Shown here: piece after piece, positions 32,586 to 46,235 of the stretch
Numbering within the stretch: position 1 is the stretch's first letter
How the letters are laid out: each line of letters begins with the position of its first letter
NCBI RefSeq assembly: GCF_014529535.1
Contig: NW_023503339.1
Location: forward strand, 856,296 to 920,295
Reading direction: 5' to 3'
DNA: 64,000 nt
Source: Bradysia coprophila
Lineage: Eukaryota > Arthropoda > Insecta > Diptera > Sciaridae
The notes under the pieces: model-generated
What the model saw: only the letters and a program-made list of their open reading frames with translations
Database searches by the model: none
Told to the model about the DNA's origin: nothing
Made by a program: the position numbers and the translations under genes

Positions 32586-35500
32586 AATGACATTTTTGTC
32601 AATGGTGTGTGAGATGATTTTTCATTGAATTTCTCCTCATAAATACTCTAGGAATATCTATGTATCACACACACAACAACAAAAATTTGTAATCACAACA
32701 CAAAACAAAGCGAATGGACATTAAAAGGAACATTCAAAAAGGAAAAGGACATAAGGATTTTGAAATATTTGTATGACTTTCTTCCGCGCGCTTTCTCAGA
32801 ATGTAAGTTACGTTACACATACATTCTTACATTCTTTCCGCACAAAACGTTCTTCGTGTGTACCAAGCCAAGCTAACGATTTACATTGCCCGGCACGGTG
32901 GGGTTGATCAAAACTTAAATAGAGTCGCGACACCACCTCTGATTTTTTTTAATATTCTTATTGAGGAACTCGAGTACTATAAGGAACCACATTCAGTTCG
33001 CAAAATTTTCCAGCCGTTTCGGAGAACCGGCACTCATGGCCGTGCGGGACCGATGAGTCAATTTGAATACAGATTGTTATCGCAACGGATAGAGGGACTA
33101 ATTCTAAGCTAATTCGTATTAAAATGGCTCCCCTCGACAACTTGACCACGTAGCTACAGCCAGCTAAAGTCGAAAATTCGACATCTTTGAATGGTGATAT
33201 GTCCAAGACGAAGAAAGTTTGAAACTGTTTGAATGGCGATATTGGTAGAGGATTCCATGCTCTATTAAACTCCGAGAATGGATTTTACAAAATTTGTCTG
33301 AATTGTACAATATTTGAAAAATTTTATTTTCACCATCCTCGGCGAAACTAGGACTTATCTGTAATACACATGTTGACCCTGTCTGCAACAAAACAATAAT
33401 GCCTGATCAGCCTGCTGTCTAAGCTTAACAACGATACCACACTCGCCATACCAGCCTCACAACAAGTATCTGTTACGACATTTTGTTTGCAGCAAGGTTA
33501 CTCTACGACGAAATTTTCAATTTACTATCTATCTTCAAGTTCCCGTTCCTTTAGAATGAGTGGAATTGTTATGCATTCTTCATAAATAAGTGGTTTAAGT
33601 TATTTAAAGCATTTCTTACATTAATTACGTGTATCTGGAGTCGGTTAAAGCTGATTTCGCTAGCCTAGAGGAAATTTACCCTAAAAATATGTGGAAAATA
33701 TGTGGTTACGAATTTGGAGTGAATCACCCTATTTTCACCTTAACTGATGATTCAAGACCCGATGTGTAATTTACTGATACCTGTGATTTCTTAGCTATAG
33801 CTGTGATTGGTTTATTTTAAATTAATTTTTATGTTTTCTTAGTTCGTCTTGATTGATCATTTTGTTCCAAAAGTTCTTATTTTATTTTGATTGACTACTT
33901 TGTATCAAAGGATTTTGTTTTTTCGTTTTGGACGATTATTTTTGTATGATACCTCTTTTGATCTATGTTTGTTTTCTTCCTTTTTTAGTTTTACTTTATC
34001 CAAGTCATATGCCTATTTAATCTAATTATGTACCAAACCCGAATTGTATCCCACACGCCATAGGTTAAGTGATGATAATAAACTGAATTATTTAAAAAAA
34101 AAAACCAATCTACCCTATATTACATTGATGGGATTGAAAACAGAAACCTAAGCTAAGTTCATCGGATGTACTCTATTAAAAACGTATTTTTCGTGCATAA
34201 TTGGCACACGATTTATTCCACCTGAGGAGGTTTTTTTGTGGCTGGTCGACTGTGGATGGTAGATACTCCACATAAACTTTAGTTAGAAAAGCAGGCGATA
34301 AAAAGCACGACCTGAATTCCATAAATGACCTAAAATTTCTTACAAATTTTTCCCCAAAATTCCTAAATTTTTGAATGCTTAAATTTAAAATTAAAAAAAA
34401 ATGAATTTTTTGGAATTCACATTTCTTTAAAAATCTGTTGAAATTTCTTTTCCAGAAGACTGTTTTTTCGGATTTGTATGGTAGTGAGAGGATGAAATAA
34501 CACTGAGTGATTGCTTTGGCATGTTACGAATATTCTTTGGATCGTTATGTGTGCAACTTGGAGACATGCATCTAAAAAAGTAGGTAAACTTCGAACCACC
34601 CAAATCCACCCACATCACTATGTCAGATCAGATGGTGTAAGTTTTGTCCAACAATTAACCATATATGCAACCGTCTACAGATAAATATTGGTTTCATATC
34701 CAGTCAAGTGAAGAATGTCGACATAATTCACTAAGAAGCCAAAAGATATTGTTGACACAGAAGCGATGCCTTTACCATAATCCAACCGAGAAACAGTAAT
34801 TTTCAAGTTTAATTGTAATAAAAAAGACAATTCACTTTCATTTAACAATTTTTTGTTTATATTTTATTGTTTATTAAAGATTACAGCACAAGAGTCTTCA
34901 CTATATATCAAACAAAATTGGCACATAATATAAATATATACAATTGCTTTGCTACTTACTTTAAGTGATTGTATCAGAAATAATAATAATAAAAAAAATA
35001 AATTTAAAATCTTTTTCTATATAAAAATAAAATAATAAAAAAAACCTAAATTAACATTACATTCAAGTCTATTATGTGCATAAATTGACGAAATCTGTAA
35101 CAATGAACTCAGCTCAACAAATTGAATGCATCAAAACTAAATTTAAACAAAAAAAACGAAATTAAACAACGACAAAACAAAAATAAATTCACAACCAGCA
35201 AAATTGTTATAGTCTCAAAATATTTTGTTAGGTGATTTCTGACACAGATCAATTAATAATTCATTTATCACTCAGTGAAATCAATGGGTTTTTCGACGTT
35301 TTTAGTGTTTTCAATTTTGAAATGTGTAACGTTATTCGCTTGGTTTCTGTTTTTGCCTTTAATTTTCCTTTTATTTTAATTTTTTTTAATACCAAACAAC
35401 CGTCTGACTAATTGAATGAGAAATAAACAATTCGTAAAATTAATTTGAATGTTGAGTTTACGTATTTTATTGTACAATTGCTGCAGATATAAATACCCAT

Positions 35501-36032
35501 GACTTACATTCTATTTATCTCGATTGTAAATGTGTAAATAGCATCAGAAGCACAAACTGTTGCACTACTATCAAAAATTAAAATGTTTTGCTGTTGGTAG
35601 GTCATCAGTTAGTATGCTTCTGTTGTTGACGTCGAGTAAAGTGTCTAAAGCCAAAGTCTTGTCTCCGCCGCGGAAGATACGTTTCCATCACAATAGATAA
35701 AAGTCATAGCCGATAGAGTAGATCTCCGTTGTGCACAGTTTCCATACATCAGTCTCTAAATAATAAAAGAGGTCAGAAGAACATAGCATAAGACTCTAGG
35801 TCAGTTGAGAATGATATGTCTTTAACGTAAGGTTTGAAGTTGACCCAAAAAAACTTTACTCTTTTTTTTGACGAATTGAATATTGAAGAGACACTTCGCG
35901 TCAGAATAACCGTTTTCTACAAAAATTACAATTTCTTGTTAGTACAACAAAAATAAGGGATGGCTGTATAATATATCTTAGAATTAAATGAAGTAAAAGA
36001 TTTTGCATTATACACTAGGCATTACTTTAAAC
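32586..36032. other. Gene-free interval, possible degraded retroelement 3' end
   Basis: No coding gene seen. GATAATAAACTG followed by a poly(A) run at about 34074-34105 looks like the 3' end of a retrotransposon or retroposed transcript, but no coding remnant supports it. Very A/T-rich from 34850 to 35240. Confidence 0.45.
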
Positions 36033-36194
36033 CAATGAAAGTAGAGAACAGGTATGGCCGATCGCCGAATTCGTCTTAAACGCACTCACATTTTATGTCA
36101 AAATAATATGAAAACGAGTGCGTTTAAGTACGAAAATCAAATTTTTATGTCCTCCGGGCGGACAATAGACCATACCTGTTTTACACTTTCATTG
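36033..36194. mobile_element. hAT-type MITE with perfect 8-bp target duplication
   Basis: Begins CAATGAAAGTAGAGAACAGG and ends CCTGTTTTACACTTTCATTG: inverted ends of about 24 bp with few mismatches. It is flanked on both sides by CTTTAAAC (36025-36032 and 36195-36202). An 8-bp duplication and CA...TG ends are typical of the hAT superfamily. An inner inverted pair, CTTAAACGCACTC / GAGTGCGTTTAAG, is also present. 162 bp, no coding capacity. Confidence 0.9.
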
Positions 36195-36202
36195 CTTTAA
36201 AC

Positions 36203-38209
36203 TAAGGAAGTAAGAAATGATGGAAATGAGACTTCTGTAAGCATGAAATTTGTTGAAAGAGATCACTTTGTCATGCAATCCAAAAGTAACAGACCACAAC
36301 AATCATACAAGAAGAGCCATTTCCAACATTTACCTCGAAGAAATGCAATAACTCAGATCAACCATCTTTACAAGAAATACAACATTTGTCTGATTGATTC
36401 GTATCAGTCACTTCATTGTTATGGAAGAAAAGGGAAGATTTTGATCGCTCTGGCAGTACCATAGGTAATGAAAATTTCAAAAGGGCAAAGAATAGAGCAA
36501 AATCTTAGACCGCAACACCGTTTTTAATTGAGTGATTTAGTGGATTAAATTTACCAATTTAACTCACTCCATTCTTACCTCGAAAGAGTTTCGAAAGCAT
36601 CAGTTTTCTTTACTCGAGCATGAAAACATTATGATAAGCGTCTCACGTTATATAAAATAAAAAAGGTTTTCGTGATACGATATTCGATCGAGTGCAACGG
36701 TTCGATTTCTTGCCAAAACCACATTGGTGTGCGCTCTGAATAAAATTGCATCCAAGTTATATCACATAAAATTGCGAATTAAAATAGTTGTAAAATTACG
36801 TTATCTGAATTGGTAGTTGACGGTTATTGTGTCTTTAATTATTCAAATGAAATGGAATAAATATAAAAAAAAATTAAAAAAAATCGAATTAAAGGCATTT
36901 GAGTTGACTGCCACAACTCATACAACAAATATATAAAAATAATACAAGCAATTGGATATACGCGAATGAGTGTATCAAATATAGAGTGTACCAGTATACC
37001 TATCTGTATGTAGGTCAAATAACATGGAAATTAATTACGAATTTTTTTTTATTTTGTTTTAATTTTGGACTTGGTATTATGATGGATGATGTAGAGTGTA
37101 ATGAATTATGGTTATTCAATGTTATAAATTAACGTTCTGTACAAATTATTATATTTTTTCAATGCTAAGTGTAAACTCATCATGTATGAACTTTGTGTCC
37201 GAACAATGCTTTTTTATTTCATTTTTATTTTACACTAAAATTATTGCTCTTGTTAATTAGTTTTTCTACAGACATTACATTCATTTTCATCGTGTGTAGC
37301 ACCATTTTTACGTTTATTCTATTCACTTCATAAACTAAGCATTTTTTTCATGATACACAGTGAAGTACTTAGCCTAAATTATTTATTTTTAATTATTCGC
37401 ATTTGACTAATTTATCTCTTCGCATCAATTACATATCGAAAGTAGTGTCCCTTAACAATAATGTCCTAATATCCATAATAGTGGTTTCACGGAAGAGTCA
37501 GGATTTGAATTTCATTGTTATTTTGTTTCCTTGACTGATTCCCGAGCAAAAATTAATCGCAATTATCTTTCTATTTTACTCATTCTCGCCGCCATAGCAC
37601 AGTCTTCAAATATCATGGAATTGAGAATGCAGAATCTGTATTGCAGATTGCCTGTTAGTTTCATAAATGTGATTTATGATAGAGAAATCTTACCTAAACT
37701 ACATAACTGATTATTTCACATTTAAAAATAATAAAAGCAAAATGAAGCGAATTGCTAAATCAGAGTCTCACTAACTACTGTGATAGTGCTTTTTTAAGTG
37801 AAATTTCGATATTTGTTGCTAACACTGCAAAATAGTCTCTTGCTAAATCAACACCAACGCTTTCTAAAAAAACATCAGCCTTAAAAAATCCACTCGATGC
37901 TCGCGTAGTTAAAAATATGCCAATGACTACTAACAAACTATTTTGCTTTGCCTTTGAACGTTATGTTTTCCCGATTAAAGACCCAATAATTACCGTGCAG
38001 TATTTGCTTTATATCACGAAAGTTACTTCAAATATTAGAAATGCATTATAGCTCATAAGTCGACTATCGGATATTACAAGCTATCTCTGCATGCTGCAAA
38101 AAATATAAGCCAGGATTTATAATTTTATAAGTTATTTACTTTCACAAGCTATAATGCGTATAGTGGGTGTATAGTAAAACAAACATTTATGAGAAAATGA
38201 TTAGAAAGA
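36203..38209. other. Gene-free interval
   Basis: A+T-rich sequence without a convincing exon or repeat. Confidence 0.5.
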
Positions 38210-38385
38210 ATAGTATATTACTTCCGAGGTTCCAAGTTGTGCATTTGATAAGTGGGGTGTTACAGCCCGACCCGAAGGGGAGAGCTGTATTCCCCACTTG
38301 TCAAGTACACAACTTGGAACCTCGGAAGTACAATGCTTTACGTGATTAGGCAATGTAAATGAAAATGAAACATGAAGTAACACGT
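38210..38385. repeat. Hairpin repeat, copy A
   Basis: Arms 38220-38257 and 38292-38329 share ACTTCCGAGGTTCCAAGTTG / complement, followed by a unique tail (ATGCTTTACGTGATTAGGCA...). Arms and tail both recur at 46236-46372, so this is a mobile repeat unit and not a chance palindrome. Confidence 0.75.
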
Positions 38386-38417
38386 AAAAATATTTAAAGT
38401 TCACTAAAGTGCGATTT

Positions 38418-38737
38418 TGAGAAAAAAGTTTCATATTTCAATAAAAAGAAGATTTACCATGAAAACCATTGAAAAAAAATATTTAATTTTTTTATAGAAA
38501 TTATTGAAAAATATTGTTACCATCCCGATGCCATCCCACTTATTAGAATCTTAGTGAGAATCCAATTAGAATGAATTAGAATGGTTCGGATATCTTTTTA
38601 GTTTCATTCAAATTACAGCTTTTACAGTGAGATATAAAATCAATCAGACATTTTTCAGATATTCTGTTCACACTTTTGTTCTACAGAATAATAATCTACA
38701 TCAATTAAAAATAAATTATTTATACTGCACACGGTCT
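38418..38737. repeat. Dispersed ~315-bp repeat, copy 2
   Basis: Same orientation and order as 18034-18346, with scattered substitutions and small indels. It lies just after a hairpin, as in copy 1. Confidence 0.8.
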
Positions 38738-38859
38738 ATTGAGAGGCTGTATTCATTCCCTTAACTGTAAAGTCAAGGGTCATATATCATAAAATACGTT
38801 CGCTATGATCGATTTTGTAAAATGTATGAAATGTTAGCAAGAATCGGAAAATATTGAAA

Positions 38860-39500
38860 TGTATGTAACGCTTGATAGCAAGATAACTTATTCTGAACCG
38901 ATTTTCAAAATTTTAGTTTCAATCAACGAGGAATTAAGTTCCTGAGGTCAAGTTCGTAGATGGTCAATATCGACCTGCTGATCTGGGAGTTATTCCAAAA
39001 AGAGTTTTTTTCTGGTTTCTTGATAGCACGATAACTTGAGTAAATCTAAACCGATTTTGGAAATTTTGGTTTTAATCGACGAGGAATAAAATTCCTCAGG
39101 TCAAGTTCGTAGGTGGTCGATGTTGGACAAATGATCTGGAAGTAATTCCCAAAAGCATTTTTGTCTGGCTTTCGGATTTCACGATATCTCGAGAAATCCG
39201 GAACCAATTTTGGAACTTTTGATTTTATTCGATGAGAAATGACATTTTTGTGATCAATTTCGAATACGGTCAATGTTAGACTCATGCTCTCTGAGTAATT
39301 CCCAAAAGCATTATTGTCTGGCTTTCGAATGTCACGATAACTTGAGAAATCCTGAACCCAATTTGGAAACTTCGGTTGTATTCGACGAAGAAAAACGTGT
39401 TTGGGTTCAAGTTCATGATCTCATGATCTTGAAGTAATTCCCAAAAGCAATTTTATCTGGTTTTTGATTGCACGATAACTCGAAAAATCCTGAGCTTATC
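38860..39500. repeat. Degenerate ~150-bp tandem array, about 5 units
   Basis: The landmark GATAACTTGAG(T/A)AAATC.. recurs at about 38877, 39028, 39180, 39333 and 39471. Each unit also carries AATTCCCAAAAGCAT, TCTGG(C/T)TTTC and CCGATTTTGGAA-like strings. Some wording (TCGAGTAAATC, CCGATTTTG) resembles the 144-bp array at 57750, so the two may be distantly related. Confidence 0.7.
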
Positions 39501-39620
39501 ACTGGTCGGTGCTGTCAGTGCTACAGTTAGCATTGTACAAGTAAGAATCCAGTGTGTTTGCTAACTTTCCTCATTTCAATAAAAAAAATCAATTTACTTT
39601 AATTTCCCTAAATTTAAAAA

Positions 39621-39660
39621 GGCAGTCAAGGGACCCGACCCACATACAGTGGGGCCTAGT
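39621..39660. repeat. Short dispersed module, copy 2
   Basis: GGCAGTCAAGGGACCCGA ... GTGGGGCCTAGT, matching 21197-21239. Confidence 0.5.
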
Positions 39661-39792
39661 GAAAATACATGCTTATGTTTTCCGTACGCTCGAAACTGGC
39701 GTATTTCAACCCTAGGAAAAACATTAAAATTTACTCAGGTCTCAAAAGTCTTTCCGAGACTGATAGTGACAAGTGTTTACTCTATTTTATCA

Positions 39793-39958
39793 CATAAGCG
39801 AAAACGAGACAACAACATAGACCTCTGAAGTGTAATTTTTGAATTATTCTTCTAGTTGAGTAACTTTGACATCCGAACACCGCGCCAATGTGATAATAAA
39901 TATTATGCACGTATGACTTAGCGGTCGAGGCTTGCCGCATAAGCGAAAACGAGACAAC
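39793..39958. repeat. 21-bp direct repeat pair
   Basis: CATAAGCGAAAACGAGACAA plus C occurs at 39793-39813 and 39938-39958, exact, 145 bp apart. Possibly the edge of another tandem array. Confidence 0.6.
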
Positions 39959-42490
39959 GAGATATGCGAATGACACTTTGACAATTTACAGAAGTATAAT
40001 GTTTGTTTATTATATCCTAGGTGAATAATTTTTTCGGGGAATCACACCGCGTATGCGATAAAACTTGGGATAAAAATCAAAAGTTCAATTGGATCAACAG
40101 AATACACACGAAAACTCTACTGTTCGAGGGCGTATTGTTTTTTCTTTAATTAAATTTTACCGAGTGTCAATTCACGCTCAATAAAATAATTCAAAAGATC
40201 TTTGTAATCGAAGACAGCTCACGGTCTCTCAATTTCATCCTTAAACTTAGGCTTTGTTCACAACGATATAATGGACCTTTGTTATTTAAATTTCAATTTA
40301 TTGAATTGCATTGAGTATAATTGAAATAATCAATTAGCGAAGTTATGTAAAACGCTTCAATGCAGAGTACCTGAATGATATTACCGACTGAATATCTTTT
40401 TCTTTATTTATGCCTATAAGCTTATAATATGCAACAACTTTGCAAGACAAAATCTACATGGACATAGCATAAAGGTCCGTGACTTGTATGCAATGAGTGG
40501 TGTCTAAATTATTCACAATGCAATCGTAGTTTCCTTATAGGATTTCCAATTCTCAAATTCATTTGAAGCAAGAATTTCTAACTGAGAACTTCAAATATAT
40601 ACAGTTTTGGTCCTCTATTTGATTATTTAATCTACAAAACTATTTTTTGAATGTCTACTCTCTTTGCACTACTAAAACCAATTAATTTAATGTAAGCTCT
40701 CGTTTCCGTGTAAGCAAATAAATACTAGAACGACAGGGTTGTGTTAGTTTTCCTTTTTTTTTTTTTAAAGAAAATTCATGATTCTGTTTTAAGTTCGAAA
40801 CAAAATGTGAATAACTTTAAGCGGTGCTATGCATACCGTGTGTAAAATTTCCTGTAAAAATTCCGAAAGGCAGTGCTTAACATTAGTGAAGAAAATAAAT
40901 TGAATTTTGAATAAATTGCTATTGAATTGTATCGGCATCAACGATATATCTCGTAGTCTTATATCGGATAAAAAAACCAACGATTCCGTTTTACAAACAA
41001 GTGTGTGAAGAAACATAGTTTTCTTAGTTTTCTTATCCTTTGGAATTTGTTCGCATTAATTTGATTTTAGTGTTGATGCATTTTATATTTACATGGGCTG
41101 TTAAGTGTCGAATTCTCTACGTTCTTTCAGGAATCTAAATGCAAAGTACAATCAATAGAATGAAATTCTATTGTTCAGATTTCTAGAAGAACGTATTCGA
41201 AGTGTTCGACATTCATGTGAATTCCAATTATATACAACATGTAATGAAGACTGGAAGTTGTCAGTTGAAAGTTGATTGAATTTAAAACGGCTGCAATGTG
41301 ATTGAAACTGAAGTCGTCAGAATAAAATAAATTCGGTACAATTTTATAGGTATAGTCTTTTCTACCATCAATTGAACCTGTTAGAGATGACTATCATCTG
41401 TTATCGAGTTCTGAAATAAACAAATATAGCCGTGACTAATGCGGGTTCCCATCGGTCTTATTATTAGATCAAATGAAGTAATAGATCCGATAGTAAAACT
41501 GCTGATATGCTTGCCGTATTTGAAAGGTTCAAAGTGTTATTGGCTATAGAGCCTGAGGCTGTAAGTAGTTCCGTAAATGTAAATGAAGCAAATGACATAA
41601 TTGGAATCAATATTTGTTGTGTCTGAAGTACACAGAGACTTTACATCTATAAAATGAAATTGCGATAGATAAAATGGTCATTTTTCGGTGGCGATTTCTT
41701 TAAAAGTTAACAAATAAACATTTAATTCCACGTCTCAGTGAACATAACACGTTCCGTTACACGCCATTTCTTTGCAGTTGCAAATTTTAATGTAAACGAA
41801 ATAAATAAATGCATTAGACTAAACAGAGAGCGTGTATATACCAAAAGAGTTCAAATTTAGTAACATAAAATAAAATAAACAAAAAAAAGTTAGTCACACC
41901 TGTCGTCCCATCTATATTTGATTTTTTGTCGGTTTGAATTCAAAAAAATGAGTTCGTAGATAAGGCTAATTTCACCAAAACATTGCCGTAATAGCCTCGG
42001 TAATAGCTTCAATTTTACGTAGTTTAGCGAGTAGGTTTTTTGTTGGCGATAAAAAATTACAATTTGAGCGAACATTTTTTACAACAATTTCTAGTTTATA
42101 AAAGCGTCTGACTGTTTGATGGCTACATTTAGTGTGTCCAGTCATGGATACAAACAAAAAATTAAAAATTAAATTTATTTTCGTGGGAAACTGACTTTTT
42201 TCTATAAATAATCTCAAATTTATTTAGTTAATTCGAAAAGCAGTTCGATTTTCAACGATATACTATTTTTACTTTGAGGCCGATCGGGCCCAAAAAAAAT
42301 CTTAAAATTTCTTCGAATTCCATGGAAAATGTTTTAAGAATTTTTAAGAATTAAAATTTTAGAAAATGAGCCCATTTCGTCAAGTTACACGCTACGTTTC
42401 AAAGTAGCAGAAAGACAGAAAGTAAAAATAAAAATTATCGAACATACCTGTTTCAAACGCCTCACCACGATCATCGAATGTGCAAAAATT
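39959..42490. other. Gene-free interval
   Basis: No coding sequence seen. A dispersed-repeat copy lies at 41385-41530. Confidence 0.5.
41385..41530. repeat. Dispersed repeat copy (TATCATCTGTTATCGA ... GAAGTAATAGATCCGA)
   Basis: It shares TATCATCTGTTA, then GAAGTAATAGATCCGA and AAACTGCTGATATGC, in the same order with 63722-63905. Confidence 0.5.
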
Positions 42491-45064
42491 TCAGTTAGAA
42501 TTTTTCAAAAATCCTAACTTGTCCAGCGTTTTTACGCTTCGACTAATCAGTTGACTCTTAAACTTCCAAATGGTTTTGTCTTCAACCGCATTTTGTTTGT
42601 ATTCGTCGCAGCTCTTTTTGAGCGTCTTCACACAGTCGGCACGATAGTGTTGCAGTTGAGCGTGTTCGGTTGATATGGGATATGACTGGCAGCTTCCACC
42701 CAAACAGGCGAGTGGGAAATGATTGTGCAATGTCAACACGAGTTCAGGATTATGGAAACATTTCACGTATTGATTCGGTTTCGTGTAGTTTTTGGCACGA
42801 TGTACATGCTGTAGCATATGCAAATATTTCGGCACGTCACGGTACCAGCCGTGTTCGTGTTGATGTTTGTCGAGAAAATACACATTCCGGACATTGTAAC
42901 TGGGATAGGTGGCTCGTTTCGAATTTCGAGTTTCTTCCAAAACTCGCTTCATCAGATCGCGCCACGATAAGTCATTCTTTGGCATAATTATTTCGTCGAT
43001 GTCCAATAAAGTAATGAAATCGTACATGTACAGATTACGGTACAGGCAGTCATTGTACGGAATTATTTCGTTTTGTCTTTTATTGGTTGTTTTTTGTTTT
43101 AAAAACCAATGCTGCAGACCAGGAACATTGGGCTGACCACCCGGCAGTGTAACAGGTGTCACCTGAACCAAACCTTGTGCCTCATAATGGTCCAACACTT
43201 TGGATATGTTGGGATGAACATTTAATTTGTAAAAGTAAATTTTATCCGCTCCGAGTATGCTAATCAATTCGATCCATTCAATCAGTCGAACCGATAAATC
43301 GTCATACAAAAAGTCTAGTCCCTTCACACAAACTGCAAATCCTTTTTTATGGTCATCGGCTGGACGATTGTAAATCACTTTCAGATTGTTGGTAGCCGAA
43401 TCGCATTTTTTTTCAACAATCGAAACAGAAGCGGGTACAAGTGAATGGAATGGTTTTGGGATGGGACACGCTATTAGGTAAGGCTGATATATTCCTTGCT
43501 TATAGTTTCCCCATTTGTTGTACCAAATGTATTTATACTCAAAGGTTTTCACAATGTACGGTTCCTTCTGACCGTCGAACCACAGTTGACAGTATGTTTT
43601 AACATTCGGTTCGATTCGATCAATCATTCCCAAAATTCGAACGGCCGGACCCAGCAGCGATGCTTTCCGAATATCGTAGTAAGCTCCGAACAATTGAAAT
43701 GTTCCGTTCGATGTTCGAACGGTTTGCCAGTAAATGTTACTGAATTCCAATTCGAAAATGGAAGGATATCGGGCACAGCTTGTCGAATAGTTACGATCGG
43801 CGAACACTTTATTTTTGTTCCAATATGCGATTGGTAGCGAGGAGATTCTCGACTCGACTTCACGGACTAGAGTTTCATCATCGATTCCTGAAATATTTTT
43901 GTTTGTTCATTGTTTGGAGTAAGATGAACGATGGATCCGATGAATGCGAAATAGAGGTTGGGTATGACCTAGGGACAGTCTATGGACACAAAATCTTACA
44001 CTAAGATAACGAAAAAAGAATAAAAAAATTTCCGAAAATTCTAAATCAATATACATGTAGTGCAAAAATGATAATCAATAACTTCGAATATATTCTCTGC
44101 ACACTCATGTGTACAACAGTAAGTACCGAAACAAACTGTTCTTGAGTAAATTAAAATCTACGACCATTTCGATAATATTTTATTGACTTGTAAAACATAA
44201 ACCGAATTTTCGGTCGGGGTGGAACAACTTAAACAGTTGGAAAGAAAGATTTATGGACGAAATGTGAAAATAAAATGTAGGTCGAGTGGATTTATGAACG
44301 CCAACAAATAATAGACAACGTTTCGCTATAAAAATTTCCTATTTTAGGAAATTGCCGCAACAATAGAAAGCTCCCAGTGAGACTTTTTAAGTTCTTATAA
44401 GTTTTTAGTCAATAGTCTCTCAATTAATGACACCGTCTCTCACTTCATTCATGCACCCAAATCGAACAATAATTGTACGGAATAAAGACACTGTTGGTAT
44501 GACTTAACAAGAAGATCCCGTTGCGGGACTCCCGCTTGGTTTTGAAATGACTTTGTTATTTTGAAATGGTTTGTTTTCATAAGCAATGTTTGGTCAAATT
44601 ATAGCTTACAGATTCACACCTCTGCAAGCTGTAATTTCAGGGAAAATTGAAATTGGTCTGTATGTGTAATTTTTGTAGACAAGTTCGTTGTTTTAGACAG
44701 TACTATCCTATCCAGTCATTATACCATTACGGTTTACTTTTGATTTTACCTATATTTCGAACATTACTCGGATCATCAATCCATTTCTTTGGATAATTTT
44801 AGGGTTATTTGAATCACAACCAATAAAATAAGATTTACCTTGTCGATTATCCACCAATACATCATCCAATGTGCCATCGGGCGGATTCGAAGTTGCTTCG
44901 GTGTAGCGATTCTCTCGTTGCAGTAAGAACCGTCTGCTCACCGGTGTTTGAAAGTGATCGGAAAGTGTAGCACCTCGATCATTTAGTTTCAGTAGTCCTA
45001 AAACTAGGAATGACCAAAGGCCCAGCACGAAAATGAATTTCAAGATGGTCGTCGACTTGTCCAT
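42491..45064 (-). CDS. GT92-family glycosyltransferase, type II membrane protein
   Basis: Two exons: 45064-44839 and 43887-42491, with a 951-bp GT-AG intron (CAAG|GTAAAT, TTTCAG|GAATCG), giving 540 residues. A single hydrophobic anchor at ~8-27 (LKFIFVLGLWSFLVLGLL) preceded by a short tail predicts a Golgi type II enzyme. A variable stem to ~100 leads to the catalytic region: residues ~255-300 show FAVCVKGLDFLYDD and LIEWIELISILGADKIYFY, and residues 367-376 LLDIDEIIMP carry the metal-binding DxD (371-373). HNHFPLACLGG and EHAQLQHYRADC near the C-terminus fit the family. GT92 (formerly DUF23) members include galactosyltransferases acting on N-glycan cores in other animals; the substrate here is not known. 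The TGA stop is at 42493-42491. Confidence 0.92.
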
Positions 45065-46235
45065 AGTCGGTCTGGAAAGCGGTTCAAAGTATTTTATTTT
45101 AAAAATATTTTAGCCGTATACTTGGGAGAGAAGTTTCAAAACGGTTAGTTTGTCGTCTGGTAGACAATAACTTGTAGTAATAATGTAACTTTAAACTTAT
45201 AGAAACGGTTGGTCATTGGCTATCGACAACGATCAGCTCTGACTGGCGTTCTCTTAAATAGAAAAATGATAAAAATATTGAAGTGATAGATTTTCCACAT
45301 AGATTTATTGGTTTTGTTTCGATACGCTTACCGTTCCTAAAATGTGAAATAAGCTATCCCAATATTCTATCGACGTCAACCGTCACAATTATAAATCAGA
45401 AATACAATGCTTCTAATGTTCAACTTTCTAAGCGTGACTTTTTGATGTGAAAAATTGATGACGTTAAGCACATCACAAAACACAATCACAATCTAAACAA
45501 TCATGAATTTCATCGCTTAGATTTTAACATATTTCCGCGCTGAGGAAAGGATTAATTTGGCTATTCAATTTTATGTTGAGCAAAAAGTAATATGAAGTAG
45601 GGAAACGATTGTTCGTTGAAGGGTGTGACTTAATCCGCTTTCTTATTTTTTTATCTTCTATCTAGAACAACGTTACAACTGTTGTAAAATATTAAAATTT
45701 ATGCAAGTTATTGGTTGGAAATGTTGTCGTGCTTGAATTTGACTAATCCCTTTCCCAAATATAATTTTCACTTCAAGATCAATTAGCAACCAACAACCCG
45801 GAAAGAGGTGAAACTCAATTTGAGGGTAATGGAACACAATAAAAAAAATCAAATGAAACATTCGGTGGTAGGAAACTCTTTAATTAGGGAAAAGCTTTAA
45901 GTTATACAACTCAAAAATTGACTAATTTAAGGATGATTCGAGATTTGTTTTATAATTTCCCAAGTTTATTCGTTCCGAACTGCCATACATTGAGCGTCGA
46001 TTTAAATTCACTCAATTTATATAGTGATTTTGAAAGCAATTCTAATAGAAGGTCACCAAAGAGTCTGCTGAAATTATTATGGTTCTGGACTGACAATTTG
46101 TTAACATTTGTTCTATCCGCAAACTTCGCTCTTGTTAAATGTAAATTACGATTAGAACAAAGACAGCTCTCTAGCAATATCACACCAATTGTTTACAAAA
46201 TAAGGAGGCCAAAAATTGTACAGTTTTCGTTTGTA
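45065..46235. other. Upstream region of the GT92 gene
   Basis: Probably contains its promoter and any untranslated first exon; I cannot place them. No other gene seen. Confidence 0.4.

Noticed and set aside
32290-32587. ORFs with RTDGRTDG repeats
   Set aside because: They are translations of the GACG microsatellite inside a mobile element.
34074-34105. Poly(A) run preceded by AATAAA as proof of a retroposed gene
   Set aside because: No coding remnant or target duplication was found upstream; recorded only as a possibility in the gap description.
39040-39290. A 79-codon minus-strand ORF
   Set aside because: It is made of the 150-bp degenerate tandem repeat, with repeated peptide wording caused by the array.
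42670-44004. Plus-strand ORFs opposite the GT92 gene
   Set aside because: They are antisense shadows of the minus-strand glycosyltransferase exons and lack their own motifs.
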